Notes under the pieces: generated by a model | Databases searched by the model: none | What the model was told of the DNA's origin: nothing | The model's input: the letters and a program-made list of their open reading frames with translations, nothing else | Part shown: one piece after another, positions 24,906 to 32,877 of the stretch | How the letters are laid out: every line of letters starts with the position of its first letter | How positions within the stretch are numbered: position 1 is the stretch's first letter | Translations under genes and position numbers: made by a program | Assembly: GCF_900106995.1 (NCBI RefSeq) | Contig: NZ_FNOK01000020.1 | Location: 77,306 to 141,305 of the forward strand | DNA from: Saccharopolyspora shandongensis | Lineage (GTDB): Bacteria; Actinomycetota; Actinomycetes; Mycobacteriales; Pseudonocardiaceae | Direction of reading: 5' to 3' | DNA length: 64,000 nucleotides

Positions 24906-25823
24906 ATGGCGAGGCTGGGCGGTTCGGAGTACCCGAGCATCCAGCAGATCCGGTTGTTCTTGCTCCTGGCGGAAGAACTGCACTTCGGCCGCGCCGCGAC
25001 CCGCGCGTTCATGGCCCAGCCCACGTTCTCCCGGCACATCAAGACGCTGGAACGCGACCTCGGGGTGGCCCTGGTCGACCGGACCTCCCCCCGAGTGGCG
25101 CTGAGCGCCGCCGGGGAGGCGATGCTGGAACGGATGCGGGCGGTCGTGGGCGCGATGCAGGAGCTGCGCCGAGAGGCCGACGCGCAGGCCGGCTCCGGGC
25201 GGATCGTGATCGGCTCGTTCGAGGCGATCACCTCGCTGCCGCCGATTCCGGCGATCCTGGACGAACTCCGGCGCCGCCTGCCGCGGCTGGACGTCCAGGT
25301 GTTGCGCACCGGATTCGATGCCACCGAAGCCGTTTCGCGCGGCGACGTGGACGCGGCGTTCCTGTTCCTGCCGGTCCCGAACGGCATCCGGGCGCTTCCG
25401 CTGGACAGCGGCCCGCGGTGCGCGGCGATGCCCGCCGACGACCCGCTGGCCGCCGAGGGTCCGCTGGCGCTGGCCGACCTCGCCGACCGGGAGCACATCG
25501 GCTGGTCGGACCGGATTCCCAAGGTGTACCAGGACTTCTGGGCCGTCGACCCGCGCCCGGGCGGCGGTCCCGCCCGGTACAGCTCGCACGCGATGGGCGA
25601 CTTCGAGAGCGGCCTGCAGGTGATCGCCATGGGCGGCGGGCTGCTCTTCCCACCGGCGGTCGGCCGGGAGCTGTACCCGCGACCGGGAGTGTCCTATGTG
25701 GAGGTCACCGACCTGGAGCCGTGGACGTCCGCGCTGGTCTGGATGCCCGCCAACCACGACAAGCCGTTCGTCGCCGCCCTGCGGAAGGCGGCGCGGGCGG
25801 TCCTGTCCCGCACGTGCGGTTGA
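24906..25823 (+). CDS. LysR-family regulator
   Basis: Predicted 305 residues. The helix-turn-helix (about 9-68) has IQQIRLFLLLAEELHFGRAA and FMAQPTFSRHIKTLERDLGV; the effector domain follows from about 95. No gene is divergent from it, so its target is not evident from position; the DinB gene downstream is convergent. ATG 24906 is the best start for the domain although the Shine-Dalgarno is weak. Confidence 0.9.
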   Translation: MARLGGSEYPSIQQIRLFLLLAEELHFGRAATRAFMAQPTFSRHIKTLERDLGVALVDRTSPRVALSAAGEAMLERMRAVVGAMQELRREADAQAGSGRIVIGSFEAITSLPPIPAILDELRRRLPRLDVQVLRTGFDATEAVSRGDVDAAFLFLPVPNGIRALPLDSGPRCAAMPADDPLAAEGPLALADLADREHIGWSDRIPKVYQDFWAVDPRPGGGPARYSSHAMGDFESGLQVIAMGGGLLFPPAVGRELYPRPGVSYVEVTDLEPWTSALVWMPANHDKPFVAALRKAARAVLSRTCG

Positions 25824-25832
25824 CGGTCGTGC

Positions 25833-26336
25833 TCAGGCCCCGACGACCCCGTCGATGCCCTCCCGCAGGAAATCGGCGTGGCCGTTGTGCCTGGCGTACT
25901 CGTGGATGAGGTGCAGCATCACCAACCGCAGCGACACGTCTTTGCCCCACCTCGGCTGGGGCGCGGTCACGTCGAGCGAATCGGCGGCGGCCTCGATCCG
26001 GCGCGAGTGCTCAACCTCCTCCTGCCACGCGTCGAACGCCTCCGAGCGCGTGGCCGCGCTCGCGTCGTAGGCGGCCTGGAAGTCGCCGTCGTCCGACCAC
26101 ACCAGGGGAATGTCCTCCCGGTTGATCACCCGCCGGAACCAGGTGCGCTCCACCTCGGCCATGTGCCGCACCAGGCCGAGCAGCGAGAGCGTCGAAGGCG
26201 GCATCGACTGCCGCCGCAGGTCGGCGTCGGACAGCCCCTCGCACTTCACGGCCAGGGTGGCCCGGTGGAAGTCGAGGTAGGCCCGCAACATCTCCCGCTC
26301 ACCACCGACAACCGGCGGATCGATCCGCTCCACCAC
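25833..26336 (-). CDS. DinB/DUF664-family protein
   Basis: Predicted 167 residues, a four-helix-bundle DinB-like protein. The three expected metal-ligand His positions are visible in LVRHMAEVERTWF (about residue 56) and HLIHEYARHNGHAD (about 140-153). Actinobacterial DUF664 members include mycothiol-dependent transferases and many of unknown reaction. No substrate can be assigned. It stands alone on the minus strand. Confidence 0.85.
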   Translation of the reverse strand: MVERIDPPVVGGEREMLRAYLDFHRATLAVKCEGLSDADLRRQSMPPSTLSLLGLVRHMAEVERTWFRRVINREDIPLVWSDDGDFQAAYDASAATRSEAFDAWQEEVEHSRRIEAAADSLDVTAPQPRWGKDVSLRLVMLHLIHEYARHNGHADFLREGIDGVVGA

Positions 26337-26418
26337 CGCAACCCCCTCCGTTCGCCGAACGTCCCCAGCTTTCCCGCCCCGACGGGCGAAGTCGAACGAA
26401 TAACCGGGCTCGCCGGCA

Positions 26419-26464
26419 CTCGTGAGCGCTTTGGACTGCCGTAGCGCTCCAAACCGCTCACGAG
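26419..26464. terminator. Dispersed hairpin element after the SMP-30 gene
   Basis: Imperfect stem with outer ends CTCGTGAGCG / CGCTCACGAG, a second block TTTGGA / TCCAAA and apex GCCGTAGC. It lies 23 bp past the stop of the minus-strand SMP-30 gene. The ends and apex place it in the same family as the hairpins at 14477 and 17110. Confidence 0.75.
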
Positions 26465-26486
26465 CAGGAACGCTCCGCCTGTCGCC

Positions 26487-27413
26487 TCACGGGCGTGCCA
26501 TCGGCAGCGGTGGCGTGCCGGTGACGGACATGACGACGGAGTAGAGCGCGGTGTCGGCGGCGATGAACATGCGGTTCCGCTTGGCGCCGCCGAAGCGGAT
26601 GTTGGCGACGACGTCGGGGACCAGGAGGCGGCCGACGAGCGTGCCGTCCGGGTCGTAGCAGTGCACGCCGCCGTCCATGGCGGCGGCCCAGAGCCGGCCG
26701 CCGTCGTCGAAGCGGATGTTGTCGAAGTTGCCGATCGTGCACTCGGTGAAGACGTCGCCGCCGGTGAGGGTGCCGTTGTCGTGGACGTCGAAGACCCGGA
26801 TGTGGTTGGCCCGGCTGTCCGAGACGAACAGCCGGCTCTCGTCGGGGGAGAAGACCAGGCCGTTGGGTCCGCGGAAGCCGTCGGCGACCAGGCGCACCTC
26901 GCCGCTCGCGGTGTCTGCGCGGTAGACGTTGCACGCGCCTATCTCGCTCTCGGCGCGGTGCCCCTCGTAGTCGGTGATGATCCCGAAGTCGGGGTCGGAG
27001 AACCAGATCGAGCCGTCGGACTTCACGGCGGCGTCGTTCGGGCTGTTGAACCTCTTGCCCTGGAAGCGGTCGGCGATCACGGTGATCGAGCCGTCGTGCT
27101 CGGTGCGGGTGACGCGGCGGTTGCCCTGCTCGCAGGTGACGAGGCGGCCCTCGCCGTCCAAGGTGTTGCCGTTGGGGTGACCGGCGGGCGAGCGGAAGAC
27201 GCCGACTTCGCCGGTGGTCTCGTCCCAGCGGAGCAGGCGATCGTTGGGGATGTCGCTCCACACCAGGTACCGCCCGGCCGGGACGTAGACGGGCCCCTCG
27301 GCCCAGCGACAGCCTTCGAAGAGGGTCTCCAGCTTCGAGTCGCCCGCGTGACACATGCCCGTGCGGAACCGGTCATCGAGGATCTCGTACAACTGCGGTC
27401 GCTCGCCGAGCAT
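26487..27413 (-). CDS. SMP-30/gluconolactonase-like beta-propeller hydrolase
   Basis: Predicted 308 residues. Family members are Ca- or Zn-dependent lactonases. Signature segments are CRWAEGPVYVPAGRYLVWSD (metal-ligand Glu in EGP), FNSPNDAAVKSDGSIWFSDP (Asn/Asp of the active site), GPNGLVFSPDESRLFVSDS and a C-terminal NIRFGG. No signal peptide, so cytoplasmic sugar- or aryl-lactone hydrolysis is likely. It is divergent from an Lrp-type regulator 97 bp away. Confidence 0.88.
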   Translation of the reverse strand: MLGERPQLYEILDDRFRTGMCHAGDSKLETLFEGCRWAEGPVYVPAGRYLVWSDIPNDRLLRWDETTGEVGVFRSPAGHPNGNTLDGEGRLVTCEQGNRRVTRTEHDGSITVIADRFQGKRFNSPNDAAVKSDGSIWFSDPDFGIITDYEGHRAESEIGACNVYRADTASGEVRLVADGFRGPNGLVFSPDESRLFVSDSRANHIRVFDVHDNGTLTGGDVFTECTIGNFDNIRFDDGGRLWAAAMDGGVHCYDPDGTLVGRLLVPDVVANIRFGGAKRNRMFIAADTALYSVVMSVTGTPPLPMARP

Positions 27414-27510
27414 GCTGCCACCCTCACCATCGAACCGAATGTTGATCTGACTGACTCAGACTATGCAGAATGAGATTCGGCATATCAAGATGTTCACTGA
27501 AGGAGATCCA

Positions 27511-27945
27511 TTGGACGACGTCGATCGGCAGTTGCTCGCCATCCTCCAGCAGGACGCCTTGAGGCCGTATGCGGAGCTCGGGCAGGCCGTTGGGCTGTCC
27601 GCAGGGGCAACGCACGAACGCGTGCGCAAGCTGCGTGAGCGAGGCGTCATTCGCCGGACGACCATCGAAGTCGATCCCGCAGCGATCGGGCGGGGCGTGC
27701 TCGCCTTCGTGATGGTGGACTCGACGAAGTGGGTGGGCGACTCCGGCGACCAGTTCTCGGCCATTCCGGAGATCCAGGAAGCGCACGTCATCGCGGGCAG
27801 CGCCTCGATCCTGGTCAAGGTCAGGACTTCGACGACGGAGCAACTCCAGGACGTGCTGCGTCGCATGTACGCGATCGAAGGAGTCAGCGGCACGCAGGCC
27901 ACCGTCGTGCTCGAGACCTTCTTCGAGCGCCCCGTCGCCCCGTAG
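27511..27945 (+). CDS. Lrp/AsnC-family regulator
   Basis: Predicted 144 residues. The N-terminal helix-turn-helix begins LDDVDRQLLAILQQDALRPY and contains ELGQAVGLSAGATHERVRKL; the C-terminal RAM (ACT-like) domain has SASILVKVRTSTTEQLQDVL. TTG 27511 is chosen because GAAGGAG lies 6 nt upstream and the family normally begins at LDxxD; ATG at 27463 or 27490 would add residues that are not conserved. Likely controls itself and the divergent SMP-30 gene. Confidence 0.88.
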   Translation: MDDVDRQLLAILQQDALRPYAELGQAVGLSAGATHERVRKLRERGVIRRTTIEVDPAAIGRGVLAFVMVDSTKWVGDSGDQFSAIPEIQEAHVIAGSASILVKVRTSTTEQLQDVLRRMYAIEGVSGTQATVVLETFFERPVAP

Positions 27946-27958
27946 CACGGTTCGTCGG

Positions 27959-27992
27959 AGAACCGCAGTCCGGTGAGCCGTCCTGCGGTTCT
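27959..27992 (+). terminator. Terminator after the Lrp gene
   Basis: AGAACCGCAG (27959-27968) and CTGCGGTTCT (27983-27992) pair perfectly across a 14-nt loop, followed by T-rich sequence. Confidence 0.8.
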
Positions 27993-28253
27993 TCGGGCGG
28001 CTCAGCGCGGCCGCGCGAACTCCGCCCGCACCACGTCCGGAAGCCGCTGCCGGCCGGTCAGGAGCGCGCCCGCAGACCGGTCGTCCAGGAGGTGGCAGCC
28101 GGTCGCGTTGATCCCGTTCACGCCCGCGGAAACCACCACGAAGCCCTGCCGGGCGGGATCTTCGCCGTCATCATCTGCCTTCCGGCCGCTGCCAGTGCAC
28201 ATGCTCGCCGCCACGTGTCAGGCACCTGGCGCGAGGAAGCGATAGCCGGAGAC
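27993..28253. other. Intergenic region upstream of MFS paralogue 2
   Basis: No secure gene. A 70-codon minus-strand frame (28002-28214) exists but has no recognised family and only a poorly placed start. In the first copy of the MFS duplication the matching position holds a divergent LysR gene; no trace of one is evident here. Confidence 0.4.
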
Positions 28254-28297
28254 CGGTAAGCCCGGTTGAACGAACGTCGAGATCTTCGCCGTTGTTC
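28254..28297. repeat. Promoter segment shared with 23286-23329 (copy 2)
   Basis: This 44-bp segment differs from copy 1 at two positions and sits at a similar distance upstream of the paralogous MFS gene. It suggests that duplication included the control region and that one regulator could act on both. Confidence 0.75.
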
Positions 28298-28360
28298 GCC
28301 CGCACGCCGCGGCAGATCGTGGTGATACCAGGTTTTTTCCAACGAGAACGAGGAATTCAG

Positions 28361-29779
28361 ATGCGTGCGCGTGACTGGGGAGTGCTCTTCGCCATGTGCG
28401 GGGCGATCTTCCTGGAAGGCATCGACGTGGCGATGCTCAACGTGGCCCTCCCCGCCATCAGGGCCGAACTCGGGATGTCCACCGGCGAACTGCAGTGGGT
28501 GATGAGCGCCTACGTCCTCGGCTACGGCGGATTCATGCTGGTCGGCGGCCGGGCCGCCGACCTCTTCGGACGGCGGCAGATGTTCGTCTTCTGGCTGGCC
28601 GTCTTCCTGCTCTTCTCCGGCCTCGGCGGACTCGCCTCCGAAGGCTGGATGCTGATCGTCGCCCGATTCGTCACCGGCGTCGCGGCGGCCTTCATGACCC
28701 CGGCCGGGCTGTCCATCATCACCACCAGCTTCGAAGAAGGCCCGCAACGCAACAAAGCCCTGCTGATCTACTCCGGCACCGCGGCCGGTGGTTTCTCCAT
28801 CGGCCTGGTCGTCGGCGGACTGCTCACCTCCATCCACTGGCGGTGGGTGTTCTTCGCCCCGGTCGCGATGTCGTTGCTGATCCTCATTGCCGCGCTCACC
28901 CTGGTGCCCAAGTCACGGCGCCCCGAACGGACCGGCCAGCGCATCGACCTGGCCGGCGGCATCACCATCACCGCCGCCATCGTGCTGCTCGTCCTCGGCG
29001 TCGAACGCGCCACGCACACCGGAATCGGCTGGACGCTGGGCACGTTCGCCGCGGGGCTGGCCTTCCTCGCCGCCTTCATCGCCATCGAACGCCGAGTCGC
29101 CGCGCCGCTCGTCCGGCTGGGCATCTTCCGCTCCGGGGCGGTGGTCCGCGCCAACGCCATCGGGGTGCTCTTCGTCGGCGCGTTCTTCGGATTCCAGTTC
29201 CTCGTGGTGCTGTACCTGCAGGAGCTGCGCGGCTGGTCGACGTTGCAGACCAGCTTCGCGATGATCGTCATCGGCCTCGACGCCGTCCTATCGCCCACGC
29301 TCACCCCCAAGCTGGTCAACCGGTTCGGCAATGCCCGGGTGACCTTCGGCGGGCTGCTGCTCGCGGCGCTGGCGTACGCGCTGTTCCTGCCGGTCGGCGC
29401 GGACTGGACGTACCTGATGATGCTCCCCGGCCTGATCCTGCTCAGCCTCGCGTTCTCACTGGTGTACGGCCCGCTCACCATCGTCGCGACCGACGGGATC
29501 GACGAGGCCGACCAAGGCCTGGCGGGCGGTCTCCTCTACACGTCGTTCCAGTTCGGTGCCGCGCTCGGGCTGTCGACCGTGACGGCCGTCAACATCGCCG
29601 CCACGGCCTCCGGGACTCCGGCCGCGATGCTCGACGGTTACCACGCGGCCCTCGTCGTTCCGCTCGCGGCCGCGCTGATCGCCGGCCTCATCAGCGCATT
29701 CGGGCTGCGGCCCCGCAAGCGTCCGGCGACCGAGCTGGGCGACGACAAGATCCTCGCCACGCACAGGAGCCCGTCATGA
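28361..29779 (+). CDS. MFS transporter, DHA2 family (paralogue 2)
   Basis: Predicted 472 residues, 14 TM, closely similar to the product of 23393-24760 throughout; blocks such as FLEGIDVAMLNVALPAIRAE, GYGGFMLVGGRAADLFGRR and LYLQELRGWSTLQTSFA are the same. It has a slightly longer hydrophilic C-terminus. GAGGA precedes ATG 28361. Its stop overlaps the start of the next gene (ATGA), so export is co-expressed with a PNPOx-like protein. Confidence 0.92.
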   Translation: MRARDWGVLFAMCGAIFLEGIDVAMLNVALPAIRAELGMSTGELQWVMSAYVLGYGGFMLVGGRAADLFGRRQMFVFWLAVFLLFSGLGGLASEGWMLIVARFVTGVAAAFMTPAGLSIITTSFEEGPQRNKALLIYSGTAAGGFSIGLVVGGLLTSIHWRWVFFAPVAMSLLILIAALTLVPKSRRPERTGQRIDLAGGITITAAIVLLVLGVERATHTGIGWTLGTFAAGLAFLAAFIAIERRVAAPLVRLGIFRSGAVVRANAIGVLFVGAFFGFQFLVVLYLQELRGWSTLQTSFAMIVIGLDAVLSPTLTPKLVNRFGNARVTFGGLLLAALAYALFLPVGADWTYLMMLPGLILLSLAFSLVYGPLTIVATDGIDEADQGLAGGLLYTSFQFGAALGLSTVTAVNIAATASGTPAAMLDGYHAALVVPLAAALIAGLISAFGLRPRKRPATELGDDKILATHRSPS

Positions 29780-30264
29780 CCACCAGGACCAGCGACTTCG
29801 CGGACCTCCAGGACACGTTCAACAGCTACATCCGCGACATCAAGTACGCCACGATGATCACCGTCGACAGCAGGCACCGCCCCCGGGCCAGGGTCCTGCT
29901 CCCGGTCTGGGAAGTCGTCGACGGGCAACCGGTCGGCTGGCTCGCGGCCTACAAGACCCCGATCAAAACGGCGCACCTCGCGAACAACCCGCACACGATG
30001 TACTCGTACTGGAACCCGCGCCAGAACGCGGTCTTCGTGGACAGCACGTCGGCCTGGGCGGACGACGAGGAGTCCAAGCTCCACGCCTGGAACGTGTACG
30101 TGGGAGGAGGCCCGCGAGGAGTGGGCTACGACCCGATCCACTACTGGCGAGGAGGCCCGGAAGACCCGGAGTACGCGGTGATCCGAATAACCCCCTGGCG
30201 AATCCAACTGGTCCGAGGAACAGACCTCCACAGCACGATCTGGCAACCAGAGAAAACCAGCTGA
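29776..30264 (+). CDS. PNPOx-like FMN-binding protein
   Basis: Predicted 162 residues of the pyridoxamine-phosphate-oxidase-like split-barrel fold, close to the general stress protein 26 type. Visible features are YATMITVDSRHRPRARVLLP (cofactor-binding first strands), TAHLANNPHTMYSYWNP and VIRITPWRIQLV. Such proteins bind FMN, F420 or heme; the cofactor cannot be settled here. Translationally coupled to the MFS gene. The last ~60 codons use A-ending codons unusually often for this genome. A terminator follows. Confidence 0.82.
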   Translation: MTTRTSDFADLQDTFNSYIRDIKYATMITVDSRHRPRARVLLPVWEVVDGQPVGWLAAYKTPIKTAHLANNPHTMYSYWNPRQNAVFVDSTSAWADDEESKLHAWNVYVGGGPRGVGYDPIHYWRGGPEDPEYAVIRITPWRIQLVRGTDLHSTIWQPEKTS

Positions 30265-30281
30265 ACCAAGCGCCCAAGCAC

Positions 30282-30312
30282 GGTCGGCTCGCCCGAACCC
30301 GGCGAGCCGACC
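30282..30312 (+). terminator. Terminator after the MFS-PNPOx operon
   Basis: A perfect 12-bp stem (30282-30293 / 30301-30312) with a 7-nt loop, 17 bp after the stop codon. Confidence 0.85.
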
Positions 30313-30405
30313 ACGGGCGTCGAGCTATCCGGTCCGCCCGCCCAAAGAGATCAGTGCGCTTCTTGACCGGAAACGCCCTTAGGCGTCGTTCGGCGGCAGT
30401 CCGGG

Positions 30406-30927
30406 TCAGGGCTGGTACCGCGCGACGATCTTGATGACCTGACCGCTCTCATCGAACCAGATCTTGGCCGACTGGTTGCCCTGCTGGACGAAGTCGTCCA
30501 AGGCGATCGGCACCACCCCCAGCCCCTCCGAGTCGAGCTGGGGCTCAGCGGTCGGCTCAGCCCCTTCGAACGGGCTGAGCAACTCAACATCCGCAGCCAA
30601 CGCAGCCACCAGAGTGGGCCCGCCAGCGCTCACCGGATGAGGTGCCCCCATGGAGGAGTCATCCCACTTGCCTTCGACGTAGGAGACCATCCAGCCCCCA
30701 TTGTTCTCAGCGAACTCCAGATCAACAGCAATGTCGACGGCGTGGATGCCCGAGGCCACGACACCCATCTCGGAGTTGGCCGCACCCCCGGCACTCGCGA
30801 CACCCACCGCCGGCCCGGGCGGGGTCGATGCCGACTGCCCAGCCAGGGACGTGCACCCACTCACCAACACCGCCGCGGCCAGCAACCCACCGGGAATCAG
30901 AACGGCCATACGACTGATCTTGCGCAT
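30406..30927 (-). CDS. Secreted lipoprotein of unknown function
   Basis: Predicted 173 residues. The signal peptide ends in a lipobox LVSGC (Cys about residue 25), so the mature protein is lipid-anchored outside the membrane. The mature part has no recognised domain; it contains two likely beta-rich segments around WMVSYVEGKW and SAKIWFDESGQVIKIVARY. ATG 30927 has GGAGAG at 6 nt. It lies at the left margin of the decayed element and may be cargo or a host gene. Confidence 0.75.
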   Translation of the reverse strand: MRKISRMAVLIPGGLLAAAVLVSGCTSLAGQSASTPPGPAVGVASAGGAANSEMGVVASGIHAVDIAVDLEFAENNGGWMVSYVEGKWDDSSMGAPHPVSAGGPTLVAALAADVELLSPFEGAEPTAEPQLDSEGLGVVPIALDDFVQQGNQSAKIWFDESGQVIKIVARYQP

Positions 30928-30997
30928 CTGTCTCTCCTGCAACCAGGTAGTTTTTCGGCTCTTTGATCACACAGACGTGCCGGAACCGCGACGGTTG

Positions 30998-31446
30998 TCA
31001 GCGGTCGGCAAAAACGATCACCCACCCCAAACCCACTGCCTGAACGGGCATCGCGGGTGCCCGGAGAGTCAGGATCGTGGGGAACGGCCGGCCGACCGCG
31101 GCCACACCGCGGTTCTTCACGATCTCCTGGCGCGCCATCCACGCAAGGACCGCCGTGACCGCGGCGTCGATTTTCCTTTTGCTGTCGCGGGTTTCCTTAC
31201 CGATGCCGATGTGGTCGTACTTCGTCAACCGCCGCGAAACGACCCCGCTCATCCACGGCGAACCAGTTCAAAAGAAAAAGGCGCTTGCTCCCGGGTGAAC
31301 CGCCAGGGCTGCCCGGCGTTCTCCCCATCGGGCTGCCTCAGAAAGTCCGCCGTCCAGGCGAGAAGTTCCCAGCCAAGCGTGCGTTCCGGCACCTCCTGGA
31401 GGCCGATCAGAACCGGCGCAAACGTAGAGTCATCAAGAGCTGTCAC
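30998..31446 (-). pseudogene. Phage terminase large subunit, internally deleted and frameshifted
   Basis: The 5' part, from GTG 31446 with a GGGGAGG site, encodes LGWELLAWTADFLRQPDGE and QPWRFTREQA, matching the N-terminus of actinophage large terminases. A frameshift then moves the expected continuation (FLLNWFAVDERGRF) to another frame. Directly after it, in a third frame, comes RRLTKYDHIGIGKETRDS and KRKIDAAVTAVLAWMARQ, the usual terminase C-terminal end. The ~400-residue ATPase/nuclease core between them is missing. Identification is from motif memory, not a search. This would be a dead gene of an old prophage. Confidence 0.6.
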
Positions 31447-31646
31447 GGGCAATCACCTCCCCTCGCCATCACGACACGTACAGCGCGACCCTGGAAAAGT
31501 CCGGCAACACCCTGGAAGGAAACACATTCGTGCCCATTTGGGCAGATTCGTACACACCTGTAGAGAAGTTGATCTTGCCGGGATACCCTTCCCATGCGGC
31601 CGCACAAATAGTGACTCGACATTGAAAACCTGAAACGGAGAAAGTC

Positions 31647-32030
31647 ATGGCTTTGGCGAAGATTCTCAAGCGAGCAAGTCTTTCGGCTATGGCTGTCGGA
31701 GTCCTGGCATCGGGCGCCGCGCTGGGCCTCACGGCGCCCGCTTCGGCCGCCGGCGCCGGTTCACTTACCGTGTGCTCGAAGGGCAACTACGCGTCCTACG
31801 TGGAGTTCCCTTCGCGGGGCGGGATGACAACGACCATCGTGAACGCTGGTGAGTGCCGCGACTTCAACAACTTGGGCTCCAGCAACAATGTCGAGCAGAT
31901 CAACGTTTTCGGCATCCAGGGCCCGTCCACGTTCTGGATCCAGAGCGGCAGCTTCCGTGCGTCCAAGGGCGGAAACGTCCACACGTACGGGTCCTCGGCC
32001 GACGCCTGGGCGATGACTCCGCAGGTCTGA
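31647..32030 (+). CDS. Small secreted protein
   Basis: Predicted 127 residues with a Sec signal peptide (cleavage after APASAAG, about residue 35). The mature ~90 residues contain two Cys (VCSKGNYASYV and GECRDFNN) able to form one disulphide, and end WAMTPQV. GGAGAAAG precedes the start and an independent terminator follows, so it is a complete one-gene unit. It runs opposite to, and sits between, small- and large-terminase remnants, which suggests cargo (moron-like) inserted in or carried by the former element. Function unknown. Confidence 0.75.
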   Translation: MALAKILKRASLSAMAVGVLASGAALGLTAPASAAGAGSLTVCSKGNYASYVEFPSRGGMTTTIVNAGECRDFNNLGSSNNVEQINVFGIQGPSTFWIQSGSFRASKGGNVHTYGSSADAWAMTPQV

Positions 32031-32061
32031 CCCAAAATCTCAGCCGGGGAATCAGACCAAT

Positions 32062-32096
32062 AAAAGTCCTGTGGCGCACCGCGTCACAGGACTTTT
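32062..32096 (+). terminator. Terminator after the small secreted protein gene
   Basis: AAAAGTCCTGTG (32062-32073) pairs with CACAGGACTTTT (32085-32096), giving a classic stem flanked by A and T runs. Confidence 0.9.
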
Positions 32097-32149
32097 GCTG
32101 CGTGCCCACACGAAATGAGCGCTGCTCGTCATGCCTGCCATCGAGTGCG

Positions 32150-32356
32150 TCACATCTTCGGAGAGCCGCCCAGCTGCTTGCGGTACTCCTCCAACGCTGA
32201 CACCCCCGTGCTCGGCGCCGCCTGCTCCCGCTCGATCTCCACTCGCACCCGGCGCCGCGCGCCGTCGGTCACAAGCAGATCGCTCATCGCCGACACCAGC
32301 GCAGCGAACATCTGGCTACTCGGCCGCGACGACTCGATGAACCTGTTCATCGCCAT
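32150..32356 (-). pseudogene. Small-terminase-like C-terminal fragment
   Basis: The minus-strand frame reads NRFIESSRPSSQMFAALVSA, then MSDLLVTDGARRRVRVEIER and ends ALEEYRKQLGG. This pattern resembles the C-terminal half of small terminase subunits in actinophages. No N-terminal half is present; the frame joins a histone-deacetylase-family fragment upstream. In phages the small subunit precedes the large one on the same strand, the order found here. Moderate confidence because the match is by recollection of the family. Confidence 0.45.
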
Positions 32357-32365
32357 GGCCCGAAC

Positions 32366-32547
32366 CCGGGGGCAGCGGGATGTTGAGGTTGGCGCCGATC
32401 CCCTCACCGGTTCCGTTCTCGTGCAGCCGAGTCCGCGGGGAAGAGCTGGTCCTGATGCAGACTGACGGCCAGCACGTTCGGGTCCGCGCAGAAGATGTCC
32501 TGCGTGCCGTTGCCGTGATGGACGTCGAAGTCGACGACCGCGACCCG
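32366..32547 (-). pseudogene. Histone deacetylase/AcuC-family fragment, frameshifted
   Basis: Minus-strand translation gives [19 protein letters not shown], then [20 protein letters not shown], and after a frameshift [20 protein letters not shown]. This is the catalytic centre of class II-type HDAC-family amidohydrolases: the DVHHGNGTQ motif carries the metal and active-site His/Asp residues. Only ~60 codons of a ~370-codon gene are left, between integrase and terminase fragments. A non-functional remnant. Confidence 0.8.
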
Positions 32548-32868
32548 TGGAATCCGATCGTCAAGGCGACAGGTCTTGTAGGCGTGACACCGCACGACCT
32601 GCGACACACCTACGCGTCCTGGCTCGTTCAGGACGGAGTGTCGATCAAAACCTTGTCCGTGCTGCTGGGCCACGCCTCGGTAGCGACCACGGAGCGTTAC
32701 GCACATCTGGCGGACACGCAGTGGGACCAGGTGCGCGCCGTCCTCGGCCAGCCACCCGAGATCTCGAAATCGGAGCCGGAGCCTGCTCCATATCTGCTCC
32801 ACGAAAACGACACTGCGGCGGGAGCCGAGATCATCGATCTCTTCTCCCGCCGCAGGTCAGCGGGTTGA
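32548..32868 (+). pseudogene. Tyrosine recombinase (integrase), C-terminal fragment
   Basis: The plus-strand frame encodes the catalytic C-terminus of a phage-type integrase: [12 protein letters not shown] (His and second Arg), [17 protein letters not shown] (His and the nucleophilic Tyr), then an ordinary C-terminal tail to a stop. The core-binding domain and the box I Arg are gone; upstream codons belong to an antisense HDAC fragment. It ends 10 bp from a tRNA-Thr gene, the expected att position. Saccharopolyspora erythraea element pSE101 is known to use a tRNA-Thr gene. Inactive remnant. Confidence 0.85.
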
Positions 32869-32877
32869 CCGCTGCGG

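Noticed and set aside
28002-28214. 70-codon minus-strand frame upstream of MFS paralogue 2
   Set aside because: No recognised family and poor start signal; kept only as a note on the intergenic region.
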